Assembly: GCF_003003055.1 (NCBI RefSeq)
Contig: NZ_PVTV01000012.1
Coordinates: forward strand, 248,001-312,000
DNA length: 64,000 bases
Reading direction: 5' to 3'
From: Jezberella montanilacus
Lineage (GTDB): Bacteria; Pseudomonadota; Gammaproteobacteria; Burkholderiales; Burkholderiaceae_B
The notes under the pieces were generated by a model. It was given only the letters and a program-made list of their open reading frames with translations, had not been told where the DNA came from and did no database searches. This document shows, piece after piece, positions 1 through 8,575 of this stretch; position 1 is the stretch's first letter; every line of letters starts with the position of its first letter. Position numbers and translations under genes: made by a program.

Positions 1-1
1 C

Positions 2-721
2 CAGTACACCAACGCACTGCTAGGCGCGGTCTGGACGATTATCAAGCCGCTCTCGATGATCGTTGTTTATACGGTCATTTTCTCGCAAATCATGCGCGCC
101 AAGTTACCCGGCGTCGATACCAAGTTTGCATATAGTATTTACCTTTGTGCAGGTGTCCTCACGTGGGGTTTGTTCACTGAAACTGTGAGTCGCTTACAAA
201 ACATTTTTCTTGAGCAAGCTAATCTGCTCAAGAAAATCAGTTTTCCCAGGCTCTGTTTGCCCGTCATCGTTGTGGTGAATGCTTTGGTCAATTTCTTGAT
301 CATCTTTGGCTTATTCACGGTGTTCTTGATTTTTACAGGGTTATTTCCAGGGATGGCATTTTTATCGCTGATTCCTTTGCTTCTTATTCAGACACTGTTT
401 ACGATCGGCTTAGGTGTGAGTCTGGGTGTCTTAAACGTTTTTTTTAGAGATGTCGGGCAATTCTTTTCAGTCGTCTTGCAGTTCTGGTTCTGGCTGACCC
501 CTGTGGTTTATCCCCTGTCAATTTTGCCCGCGACCATGCAAAGCGCCGTTCAATACAATCCCATGACGCCGCTGATTGCCTCGTATCAGCGCGTTTTAGT
601 CGAAGGCCTGTGGCCGAATTGGTTGTCGCTCTGGCCGGTGACGACGTTAGCCGTGTTGCTCTGTGCCTTCGGATTGCGGTTGTTTAGACAGCATTCCGGC
701 GAAATGGTGGATGAGCTCTGA
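2..721 (+). CDS. wzm: O-antigen ABC exporter permease Wzm, 5' truncated
   Basis: Membrane subunit of an ABC-2 type polysaccharide exporter that moves an undecaprenyl-PP-linked glycan across the inner membrane. The reading frame is open from base 2, where it encodes QYTNALLGAVWTIIKPLS, matching the conserved amphipathic stretch before the first membrane helix of this family, so the true start lies before the window. Several hydrophobic helices follow, and the family-typical FWFWLTPVVYP and YNPMTPLIASYQ segments are visible near the C-terminus. The stop overlaps the start of the ATPase gene by one base (TGATG), so the two subunits are translationally coupled. Roughly the last 239 residues are present, of about 260 to 270 usual for the family. 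Assignment is secure; the glycan exported is not known. Confidence 0.93.
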   Translation, partial: QYTNALLGAVWTIIKPLSMIVVYTVIFSQIMRAKLPGVDTKFAYSIYLCAGVLTWGLFTETVSRLQNIFLEQANLLKKISFPRLCLPVIVVVNALVNFLIIFGLFTVFLIFTGLFPGMAFLSLIPLLLIQTLFTIGLGVSLGVLNVFFRDVGQFFSVVLQFWFWLTPVVYPLSILPATMQSAVQYNPMTPLIASYQRVLVEGLWPNWLSLWPVTTLAVLLCAFGLRLFRQHSGEMVDEL

Positions 722-1941
722 TGGGTGCGATTACAGTTACCAATCTTGGCAAGGCTTACAAGCAGTACGCGAATCGGTGGGCGCGGTTGGCCGAATGGAT
801 ACTGCCCTGGGTGAAGGCTCAATCGACACTGAAATGGGTCTTGCAAGATATCAGTTTTGCCATCCAACCGGGCGAAGCAGTCGGCATTATTGGCATCAAT
901 GGCGCCGGTAAAAGCACGCTTTTAAAAATGATCACCGGCACTACCCAACCAACCTCGGGCAGTGTGCATATCACGGGCCGCGTCGCCGCCTTGCTTGAAC
1001 TGGGCATGGGTTTTCACCCTGACTTCACCGGTCGTCAGAATGCGATGATGGCGGGTCAATTGCTGGGCTTGAGCGGGCAGGAAGTCGAACAACTGATGCC
1101 AGAGATCGAGGCCTTCGCTGAAATCGGCGATTACATTGATTTACCGGTTCGAGTCTATTCAAGCGGGATGCAAATGCGCTTGGCCTTCAGCGTGGCCACT
1201 GCCAAGCGGCCAGACGTTTTGATCGTCGATGAAGCCCTGTCAGTGGGGGACTCCTATTTTCAGCATAAAAGTTTCGACCGGATCAGAGCCTTTGGTCAGC
1301 AAGGGACGACGCTATTGATTGTGTCTCACGATAAGAATTCTATCCAGAGCATTTGCGATCGGGCCATTTTGCTCGATGCAGGGCAACTATCCATGGAGGG
1401 TGAGCCTGCCGCAGTCATGGATTATTACAACGCTTTGCTGGCAAAACGTGGCAATGTGACTGTCAAACAAACGACCAATGCCGACGGTAAAGTGCAGACC
1501 ATATCCGGGACTGGCGAGGTCACCATGGAAAAAGTTTCAATCTGTGACGAGGCCGGGCAAGCAATTGAAGTGGTCGGCGTTGGCCAGCCAATTAAGCTAA
1601 TCGTTGAGATATTGGCCCATCAGGATGTCCCAGAATTAGTGCTGGGTTATGTCATTAAAGATCGTCTTGGTCAGGCGGTTTTCGGCACGAATACCCACCA
1701 CCTGGACAATAAACTCGAACGAATTAGCGCGGGTAGCCGGATGACGTATAGCTTTAGCTTCCCTGCGAATTTAGGGGTAGGCAGCTATTCGATCTCAGCA
1801 GCCTTGCATACAGCAGATACACATATTTCTCAAAATTATGAGTGGCGCGATCTGGCGGCTGTCTTTGACGTCATTAATGTAGACAAGGGTTATTTTGTCG
1901 GTGTGAACTGGTTGCCGCCCATCATGGAGTGCAAGCGATGA
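721..1941 (+). CDS. wzt: O-antigen ABC exporter ATP-binding protein Wzt with C-terminal glycan-recognition domain
   Basis: Cytoplasmic ATPase partner of Wzm. Walker A is GINGAGKST at residues 58-66, the ABC signature YSSGMQMRLAF starts near residue 146, and Walker B is VLIVDEALS near 166-174. At 406 residues it is longer than a bare Wzt nucleotide-binding domain of about 250. The extra ~150 residues (about 250-400) resemble the Wzt C-terminal beta-sandwich that in E. coli O9a reads the capped non-reducing end of the chain. A putative methyltransferase gene follows with a 4-base overlap (ATGA), which fits a cap-dependent export system. The presence of the C-terminal domain is seen; its ligand is inferred. 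Confidence 0.94.
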   Translation: MGAITVTNLGKAYKQYANRWARLAEWILPWVKAQSTLKWVLQDISFAIQPGEAVGIIGINGAGKSTLLKMITGTTQPTSGSVHITGRVAALLELGMGFHPDFTGRQNAMMAGQLLGLSGQEVEQLMPEIEAFAEIGDYIDLPVRVYSSGMQMRLAFSVATAKRPDVLIVDEALSVGDSYFQHKSFDRIRAFGQQGTTLLIVSHDKNSIQSICDRAILLDAGQLSMEGEPAAVMDYYNALLAKRGNVTVKQTTNADGKVQTISGTGEVTMEKVSICDEAGQAIEVVGVGQPIKLIVEILAHQDVPELVLGYVIKDRLGQAVFGTNTHHLDNKLERISAGSRMTYSFSFPANLGVGSYSISAALHTADTHISQNYEWRDLAAVFDVINVDKGYFVGVNWLPPIMECKR

Positions 1942-3128
1942 CAGATGGTTTTTACCGTGCGTTTGAAGACAAACACAGAGGTTCGCTTGAGGTGATCAAG
2001 CAAAGACAGCGAGTATATTTGCCGCTGATTGAACCGCTGCTCAAGCAGTACCCAGCGGCACCTGCGATTGATCTAGGTTGTGGCCGGGGCGAATGGCTAG
2101 AGTTGTTGGTTGAGACTGGGTTTCAAGCACACGGTATTGATCTCGACGAGGGCATGCTTGCTGAGTGTCGGTTGAGAGGGTTGAACGTTCGCACGCAAGA
2201 TGCGCTCGCCGCCTTAAGAGGTGTCGCGGACAATAGCCAGGCTGTCGTATCGGGATTTCATTTCGCCGAGCACATCCCGTTCGAAGTGTTACAGCATGTC
2301 GTACAAGAAGCGCTAAGGGTTTTGCTACCAGGCGGATTGTTGATTCTAGAGACCCCGAATCCAGAAAATATCCTCGTCGGCACTGCTAACTTCTATCTTG
2401 ATCCCACGCACGAACGGCCGCTACCTCCTTTGCTGATGGAATTTTTGCCCGAATATTATGGTTTTCATCGGACAAAAATTTTACGGTTGCAAGAGCCGTC
2501 TGGTCTGGATCTAGAGCGAGACCATAAGATTTACGATGTTTTTGCTGGTGTCAGCCCTGACTATGCAGTGGTGGCACAAAAAACGGCAACTCCCGAGCTG
2601 TTGACGATGGTAAGCCATGCTTTTGACAGAGACTTTGGGATAACACTCGGGTATGCGTCTGCTCGGTATGACGCTCAAGTTAATGATGAGATGGCTGATA
2701 TCAAGCTTCAGCTCACTCGGGCGTTGCATGATTTAGATCAACGCTACGATAAGCGGGTTCGGCTGGGTGAGGCTCATCAGCAAAGGATTCAAGATCATTT
2801 GACATTGATTGAGGCTCGTCGCCCGATACCTAGGGTTAAGCGACTAATTAAAAAGATCATTTTTGCTGTTTTGAGACGAGCGCAGTCTTTTATAAATAGC
2901 CAACCTAAGCTGCACAGGTTTTTAATCAAAGTGAGTGAGCGCCTTGGCGTTTTTGACTTGCTTCACAAAATATTAAATTTAGGCAATCAGTCCAACAAAG
3001 CTCAGCAAAGTCCGGGCTCAAATGATTTGAATGTGGCTGATGAAGAGATGCTGGCTGATCAGCCTCAAGCCGTCAGGCATCTGTTCAATGAACTGGATTC
3101 GGCCATTAAAGAGACAGAGAAGCACTGA
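1938..3128 (+). CDS. SAM-dependent methyltransferase with coiled-coil C-terminus, possible chain-capping enzyme
   Basis: Class I methyltransferase: motif I is AIDLGCGRGEWLELL around residues 43-57 and the later GGLLILETPNPEN strand matches motif III of these enzymes. Residues about 240-300 are strongly charged and heptad-like (KLQLTRALHDLDQRY and following), predicting a coiled coil, and a basic, partly hydrophobic tail follows. The ATG at 1938 overlaps the wzt stop (ATGA); a GTG at 1929 is in frame but lies deeper in wzt. By analogy with WbdD of E. coli O9a, where a terminal methyl-phosphate cap stops growth and a coiled coil sets chain length, this enzyme may cap the chain recognised by Wzt. 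No kinase domain is present, so a plain methyl cap is more likely. Methyltransferase identity is firm; the capping role is inferred. Confidence 0.85.
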   Translation: MTDGFYRAFEDKHRGSLEVIKQRQRVYLPLIEPLLKQYPAAPAIDLGCGRGEWLELLVETGFQAHGIDLDEGMLAECRLRGLNVRTQDALAALRGVADNSQAVVSGFHFAEHIPFEVLQHVVQEALRVLLPGGLLILETPNPENILVGTANFYLDPTHERPLPPLLMEFLPEYYGFHRTKILRLQEPSGLDLERDHKIYDVFAGVSPDYAVVAQKTATPELLTMVSHAFDRDFGITLGYASARYDAQVNDEMADIKLQLTRALHDLDQRYDKRVRLGEAHQQRIQDHLTLIEARRPIPRVKRLIKKIIFAVLRRAQSFINSQPKLHRFLIKVSERLGVFDLLHKILNLGNQSNKAQQSPGSNDLNVADEEMLADQPQAVRHLFNELDSAIKETEKH

Positions 3129-6100
3129 TGCGTATCGTCATTGACATGCAAGGGGCTCAATCTGAGAGCCGTTTTCGTGGGATAGGGCGTTATTCCTTGT
3201 CCATTGCGCAAGCGATCGTGCGCAACGCCGTGGGTCACGAAATTATTTTGGTATTGAACAGTCTGCTGGTCGATACCGTTGCGCCGATTCGTGCAGCGTT
3301 TGATGGCTTACTGCCTCAAGAGCAGATTCGGGTGTGGGATGGTATGGGTCCGACGCGCGAGGTTGATCCGTCCAATCACCAGCGGCGTGAGGTTTCAGAG
3401 CGAATCAGAGAAGCGTTTATTGAGAGTCTTCAACCCGATCTCGTTTTGATCACCAGTCTCTTTGAAGGTTTGGGTGACGACACGGTGACGAGCGTCGGGG
3501 TGTTTGATAAAAAGACCCCGACAGCCGTGATCTTGTATGACCTGATCCCGCTCATCAGCCCTGATAAACATTTTTTGAGCAGCAAACTGCATCAGGATTT
3601 CTATCAGCGCAAAATCAATTCATTGCGCAACAGTCATTTGTTGTTAGCGATTTCTGAAAGTGCACGGCAAGAGGCGCTGACTGCACTCCGGTCGGCACCA
3701 GCGGATGTCATCAACATCTCTGGTGCCTGTGACGCTTCGTTCAAAAAGTTATCTCTGTCTGCTGACGAGACTGCCGCACTGAAGAAAAAATACGACATCG
3801 ATCGACCGTTCATTATGTATACGGGTGGCGCAGATGAGCGAAAAAATCTGGTTCGCTTGATTCAAGCATATGCCCAATTGCCGCGCGATGTCAGACAGGC
3901 GCGCCAACTGGTCTTCGCCGGCAAAATGCCGATTGATTACACGTCGGTTTTTAGAAAGACCGCAAAAGAAGCAGGATTGCGTGATACAGACTTGATCATC
4001 ACTGGATATCTCGAAGATCAAGACTTGCTCAAGCTCTATAACTGTTGCGAGCTCTTTATCTTCCCCTCATTACACGAAGGTTTTGGCTTGCCGCCGCTTG
4101 AAGCCATGGCCTGTGGGGCGCCGGTTATTGCCGCAAACGCCTCCAGCTTGCCAGAAGTGATCGGGTTGCCTGAGGCCTTATTCGATCCGACCTCGGTTAA
4201 CAGTATCGCTGCCAAGCTCGAACAAGCGCTGACAGATGATGTTTTCAAAGCCAAGCTGATTGCGCATGGCGATGCGCATCACCAGACTTTCTCATGGGAT
4301 GCGAGTGCTCGCGTCGCACTGCAAAGTATGGCGCGGTTTGCCTCAGATGACACGACGGCGGCGCCCAGCATATCTCAGCTGGTGATCAATGAGGGGCATT
4401 CCCTGGCCGCAGCTGCTCAAGATATCTTGCTGATCAAGCTCGACCACCTGGGTGATTTTATTTTGGCCATCCCAGCCATCAAGAAACTCAGCGCTCGCTA
4501 TCCTGCTGCTCGAATTGACGCAGTGGTCGGAAGCTGGTGTTTGCCGCTGGCGCGCAGTCTGGGTGTCTTTAATCAAATTTACACTTTCGATTTTTTCAAG
4601 CAAAAATCTGCAGCTTCGCCCAGTGCTAATAGCGCCGCGATCAAAGGCTTTATTGAGAAACTGCCAGATCACTACGATATTGCGATTGATTTGAGACGCC
4701 AGCCAGATGGGCGCCAACTATTAGTTGCGGTAGGGGCGAGATTGAAGGTTGCTTACCAAACTTTTAATCGTGAGCTCGATCAGCAAATCAATTTATTGTT
4801 GCCTTCCGCCAAAGATGTGTCATACAAGAAAACACGCCTGAACGAGCAATCAACTGCCAAGCAAATGCTTGCGCTGATTGACGCGATTCCTGGCCGTGAC
4901 GACGACTACCTCGCCGCACCTGAATTTGCACGTAAAGCAGACGCTGGGGGTGGGTCGATTGCCGTCTTTCCCTATGCGGGCAATGAGGTCAAAGAGTGGG
5001 GGGTTGCCAATTTCAAAGACCTGGTTGGTAAGCTGGCGGAGCATACAGCAGTAGATAACATCCATGTCTACGTGATGAGCGATAAAGAAGCTCGTCCGTT
5101 TCTGGCCGAGCAATCGCCCAAGATAAAGATCCATGTTGCCTTGGCTTACGACGCCTTGGTCGAATCCCTGTCTGACAGCAGTCTTTGCATTGCGAATAAT
5201 TCTTTTGGTGCGCACATCGGTTCATACCTTGGACTCACGGTGCTCGGTATCTATGGCGGTCACGAAACAGTCGCTGAGTGGGCGCCAGTCTTCGGTCGTT
5301 CAATCGTTTTGCATACGGCAGAGGAATGCTCACCCTGCCATATCGCGGCTAAAGAACAGTGTCCTTACGGACTACGTTGCCTGACCAAGATTAAAGTGGC
5401 TGAGGTCTATCAGAAGGCAATAGAGCTGGTTCAAACGGCAATCCCTGGTTCAGAACCCTCTGCGAGTGCGACTGGTCTGCAGCTTAGTACCGCCAGAAAA
5501 ATCCGCAGCCAAGGATCAATTGGCCGTGATTTGATTGCATCGATCTCGTCGCTAAATCTTGAGGGGTGGGGCGCGCACAACCGTTTCAGGCTAGCGCAGG
5601 CGCTCGCCAGAAATCAAACTGCCCGCGAAGCCAGGCGGATTTGTGTGGATATTTCAATGCTGGTGGCGATGGATGCCAAGAGCGGAATACAGCGCGTGGT
5701 CAGAGCGTTATTGCATGCCTTTGTCACTCAACCACCGTCTGGTTTTGAGATATTGCCTGTTTACACGACGCCAGACTATGAAGGCTATCGCCATGCAGCG
5801 CAGTTCATGCAGCGTTGGTTAACTCCAACGGATGAAGCCAAAGGGGGCGGTACTCGTCACGAGTCAAGCTTGCGAGACGAAGCTGTGCTTTTTACCGATC
5901 GAGATATTTTTCTCGGTTTAGATTTGCATCCATCTTTTGTCCCCGCACGCGAGGTACTGCTGCGGCACATGCGTAACCTAGGTGTGCAGGTTAAGTTTGT
6001 TGTCTATGACCTGCTGCCTATCACTATGCCCAAAAATTTTCCGCTGGGGATTGAGGCAGTATTTACGCAGTGGTTCAGCACGGTGATGCAAGCACAAGAG

Positions 6101-6799
6101 TTGATTTGCATATCCAAGGCAGTCGCGGATGAGATTAAAGCCGATTTTCTACCCAAAGCTGAGGGCTTAAAGCCAATGCGCATCACGCATTTTCAGCTGG
6201 GTTGCGATATTGATAACTCTGTGCCAACAACTGGGATTGACGCTGACGCGGAGGTATTACTAAAACAAATCAAAACGTCGACTACCTTTTTAATGGTTGG
6301 CACGATAGAGCCCAGAAAAAATCACGAACAAGTGCTGTTGGCGTTTGAGCAATTGTGGTCTGCGGGTGAAGATATCACGCTCGTTCTTGTGGGTAAATTT
6401 GGCTGGAACATCGACGGCCTTGCTGAAAAGTTGCGCGGTCACCCCCAAGCCGGTGCAAAACTCTTCTGGCTTGAAGGCATCAGCGATCAATATCTGCAAA
6501 AGCTTTACGAGACCTGCGATGCGCTGATTATGGCGTCGGTGGGTGAAGGTTTCGGTTTGCCGTTGATCGAGGCGGCATCCTATGACTTGCCGCTCTTAGC
6601 GACTGACCTCGCTGTTTTTAGAGAAGTCGCGGGCGACTATGCCTATTATTTTGATGGGTTCACCGCTCGCGAAATCAAAGCAGGCGTGGTTGATTGGTTA
6701 GCCTTATACAAGAACCAAAAACATCCCGTATCGACTGATATGCCGTATGTGACTTGGCAAGAAAGCGCGTTTCAGTTGCTTAAACTTGTACGTCACTAG
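3128..6799 (+). CDS. Three-domain glycosyltransferase fusion GT4-GT9-GT4
   Basis: 1223-residue protein with three GT-B glycosyltransferase units. Domain 1 (about 1-410) is GT4: it opens MRIVIDMQGAQ and has the [15 protein letters not shown] donor motif near 316-330. Domain 2 (about 430-790) is GT9/heptosyltransferase-like: it starts ILLIKLDHLGDFILAIPAI and carries a four-cysteine segment with C734, C737-H738, C745 and C751. Domain 3 (about 836-1223) is a second GT4 with GEGFGLPLIEAA near 1139-1150. The gene begins on the last base of the methyltransferase stop. GT4 pairs on one chain are known in O-antigen biosynthesis; a GT9 unit between them is unusual. It probably builds a repeat or adaptor of the ABC-exported glycan. 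Linkages and sugars cannot be read from sequence. Confidence 0.88.
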   Translation: MRIVIDMQGAQSESRFRGIGRYSLSIAQAIVRNAVGHEIILVLNSLLVDTVAPIRAAFDGLLPQEQIRVWDGMGPTREVDPSNHQRREVSERIREAFIESLQPDLVLITSLFEGLGDDTVTSVGVFDKKTPTAVILYDLIPLISPDKHFLSSKLHQDFYQRKINSLRNSHLLLAISESARQEALTALRSAPADVINISGACDASFKKLSLSADETAALKKKYDIDRPFIMYTGGADERKNLVRLIQAYAQLPRDVRQARQLVFAGKMPIDYTSVFRKTAKEAGLRDTDLIITGYLEDQDLLKLYNCCELFIFPSLHEGFGLPPLEAMACGAPVIAANASSLPEVIGLPEALFDPTSVNSIAAKLEQALTDDVFKAKLIAHGDAHHQTFSWDASARVALQSMARFASDDTTAAPSISQLVINEGHSLAAAAQDILLIKLDHLGDFILAIPAIKKLSARYPAARIDAVVGSWCLPLARSLGVFNQIYTFDFFKQKSAASPSANSAAIKGFIEKLPDHYDIAIDLRRQPDGRQLLVAVGARLKVAYQTFNRELDQQINLLLPSAKDVSYKKTRLNEQSTAKQMLALIDAIPGRDDDYLAAPEFARKADAGGGSIAVFPYAGNEVKEWGVANFKDLVGKLAEHTAVDNIHVYVMSDKEARPFLAEQSPKIKIHVALAYDALVESLSDSSLCIANNSFGAHIGSYLGLTVLGIYGGHETVAEWAPVFGRSIVLHTAEECSPCHIAAKEQCPYGLRCLTKIKVAEVYQKAIELVQTAIPGSEPSASATGLQLSTARKIRSQGSIGRDLIASISSLNLEGWGAHNRFRLAQALARNQTAREARRICVDISMLVAMDAKSGIQRVVRALLHAFVTQPPSGFEILPVYTTPDYEGYRHAAQFMQRWLTPTDEAKGGGTRHESSLRDEAVLFTDRDIFLGLDLHPSFVPAREVLLRHMRNLGVQVKFVVYDLLPITMPKNFPLGIEAVFTQWFSTVMQAQELICISKAVADEIKADFLPKAEGLKPMRITHFQLGCDIDNSVPTTGIDADAEVLLKQIKTSTTFLMVGTIEPRKNHEQVLLAFEQLWSAGEDITLVLVGKFGWNIDGLAEKLRGHPQAGAKLFWLEGISDQYLQKLYETCDALIMASVGEGFGLPLIEAASYDLPLLATDLAVFREVAGDYAYYFDGFTAREIKAGVVDWLALYKNQKHPVSTDMPYVTWQESAFQLLKLVRH

Positions 6800-6816
6800 A
6801 GCTTAGGCAAGCATCA

Positions 6817-8514
6817 ATGTTACTTACGCCTTTAGCCAAGACCCAGTCGCTCAGGGCAAGCAACAAACGACTGGCTTGGTTTGAATGGCTGGGCCTTGCC
6901 GTCATCTTTTCAACAGGCTTGCTCTGCTATTTGATGCCGACGGTCGGTTGGTTTCAACAAATGCCGGGCGATCTGGTCGATGCGCGCTTTAACAGCATTG
7001 TGCTCGAGCACCTTTACCAATGGGTCACGGGTCAAGTATCCAGCCTTTGGAGCCCGCATTATTTTTTCCCTTTCAGAGGGGTGCTCGCGTTTAGCGATAA
7101 TCATTTTGGCTCAGCCGCTAGCTACATTGTCGCGCGGGTTGCCGGTTTTACGCGTGAGGACGCGTTTTTACTCTGGTTCATCACTGGCAATCTCTTGAAT
7201 TTTTGGGTGTGTTGGTGGGTATTACGCGGCCTTGGATTTTCACTGTTAGCGTCCGCGATCGGGGCTTTCGTTTTTGCGTTTGCCTTACCTGTGTTGCATA
7301 AAGAAAACCATGCCCAGTTAGTCTATCGCTTTGCTACGCCATTGGCGTTCGGTGCTTGGTATCGCGCCCTGTCTAGCTTTCGGCTAATCGATCTCGCAAA
7401 GACAGGGCTATGGTGCGCCATGCAAACGCTCTGTTCGATTTATTTAGGTTTATTTCTCGTTTGTTTGTTGTCGGCGATGTTTGTTGCTTATGTTTTTTGC
7501 AGACTGCTTTCAACACGGCCTCAAGTGCCAGTCAACCCACCACCACGATGGATCATCACTATCGCGTGGTTCGTCTTGGCTGCGCTGGCGGTCTGCGCGG
7601 CTGCGCTGGTTTTACGTGAGTACCAGAAAATTGCCTTGATGTACCATTTTTCTCGGACGCTTGAAGACATCAAACCAATGTTGCCAAGGCCGGCAAGCTA
7701 TTTGGCGGGCGATGGGTCCCAGCTCACTGGCTGGATAGGTAAACACTTTACTGATATCCCCGTGCGGCATGAACAACAGTTGTTTTTGGGCATAGGGCCT
7801 TTGCTGCTGGGCCTGGCCGGGTTGACCTATTGCTGGTTAAAAAAAATCAGACCTGATACCTGGGGCGCCATACTTTTGGTTGGACGCGTTTCAAGCATCG
7901 CCTTGGCCATGCTGTTTTTTCTTACGCTGTCCGTTGACGGCCATTCCTTGTACTTAAATGCAATTGAAAAATTGCCCGCTTTGAGATCGATTCGCGCCGT
8001 ATCCAGAGTCGTGCTGGTCATGATGATGCCCGTCGCCGTGCTTGTCGCGCTACCCATGCAGGCATTACTTGAATCGCGAGGACCTCAATTGGCCAAAATA
8101 ATCCTCGGCCTATTGGTGGGCTTTGGGGCGACCTGTGAAGCGAGCCATTACAACTTTTTGCACGTTGCCAAGCAGGATTGGCTGGACAGAAGTCGACACC
8201 TGTCAGACTTGATCACTCAACCGCTCGAGCAAGACAATATTTTGTTCTTAACGGCTGACAGCGAAGAGACGTATTTGCTGACAGAAGTTGACGCGGTCAT
8301 CTACGCCCAAGATCACCACTTGAGAACCATCAATGGTTACTCGGGGAATATCCCCCCGGGTTACCGTTACCCTGATCCATGCCTGGCGCCGAGTACAAGG
8401 ATAGATGGCTACTTCAAGTATTTTTTGCCAGATGATGAGCTCAGAAAGTCATTGAATGACCAAGTGAAGCTTGTATCCAGCAGCGTTTGTGCTCGATCTG
8501 AAGGTATTAAGTAA
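6817..8514 (+). CDS. Polytopic membrane protein, GT-C-like, possible glycosyltransferase
   Basis: 565 residues with about ten to twelve predicted membrane helices and a periplasmic-looking C-terminal part rich in polar residues from about 470. The first extramembrane loop contains GDLVDARFN with acidic residues and a later DNHFGS motif, the arrangement expected of GT-C polyprenyl-phosphate-sugar-dependent transferases (acidic residues in loop 1). No named family is recognised with certainty. It starts 17 bases after the GT fusion. Downstream lies a GtrB/GtrA pair, and Gtr cassettes need a GT-C partner, so this is one candidate for that role. Function is inferred; membrane topology is clear. 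Confidence 0.7.
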   Translation: MLLTPLAKTQSLRASNKRLAWFEWLGLAVIFSTGLLCYLMPTVGWFQQMPGDLVDARFNSIVLEHLYQWVTGQVSSLWSPHYFFPFRGVLAFSDNHFGSAASYIVARVAGFTREDAFLLWFITGNLLNFWVCWWVLRGLGFSLLASAIGAFVFAFALPVLHKENHAQLVYRFATPLAFGAWYRALSSFRLIDLAKTGLWCAMQTLCSIYLGLFLVCLLSAMFVAYVFCRLLSTRPQVPVNPPPRWIITIAWFVLAALAVCAAALVLREYQKIALMYHFSRTLEDIKPMLPRPASYLAGDGSQLTGWIGKHFTDIPVRHEQQLFLGIGPLLLGLAGLTYCWLKKIRPDTWGAILLVGRVSSIALAMLFFLTLSVDGHSLYLNAIEKLPALRSIRAVSRVVLVMMMPVAVLVALPMQALLESRGPQLAKIILGLLVGFGATCEASHYNFLHVAKQDWLDRSRHLSDLITQPLEQDNILFLTADSEETYLLTEVDAVIYAQDHHLRTINGYSGNIPPGYRYPDPCLAPSTRIDGYFKYFLPDDELRKSLNDQVKLVSSSVCARSEGIK

Positions 8515-8527
8515 ACCACGCAGTCGC

Positions 8528-8533
8528 TATAAT
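8528..8533 (+). promoter_or_regulatory. Candidate -10 box for ugd
   Basis: A perfect TATAAT lies 42 bases before the ugd ATG, in the 61-base gap after the preceding gene. No good -35 match is seen at 16-18 bases upstream (TATTAA at 8505 is the nearest), so it may be a weak or activator-dependent promoter for the nucleotide-sugar genes. Confidence 0.4.
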
Positions 8534-8575
8534 TAGCCTTAGGTATTGAATTTACACAAATCAAGTCTGGTCCTT

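Noticed and set aside
5327-5383. CxxCH in the GT9 unit as a haem c site
   Set aside because: The protein has no signal peptide and the motif is followed by further cysteines, fitting a metal site better than a periplasmic cytochrome.
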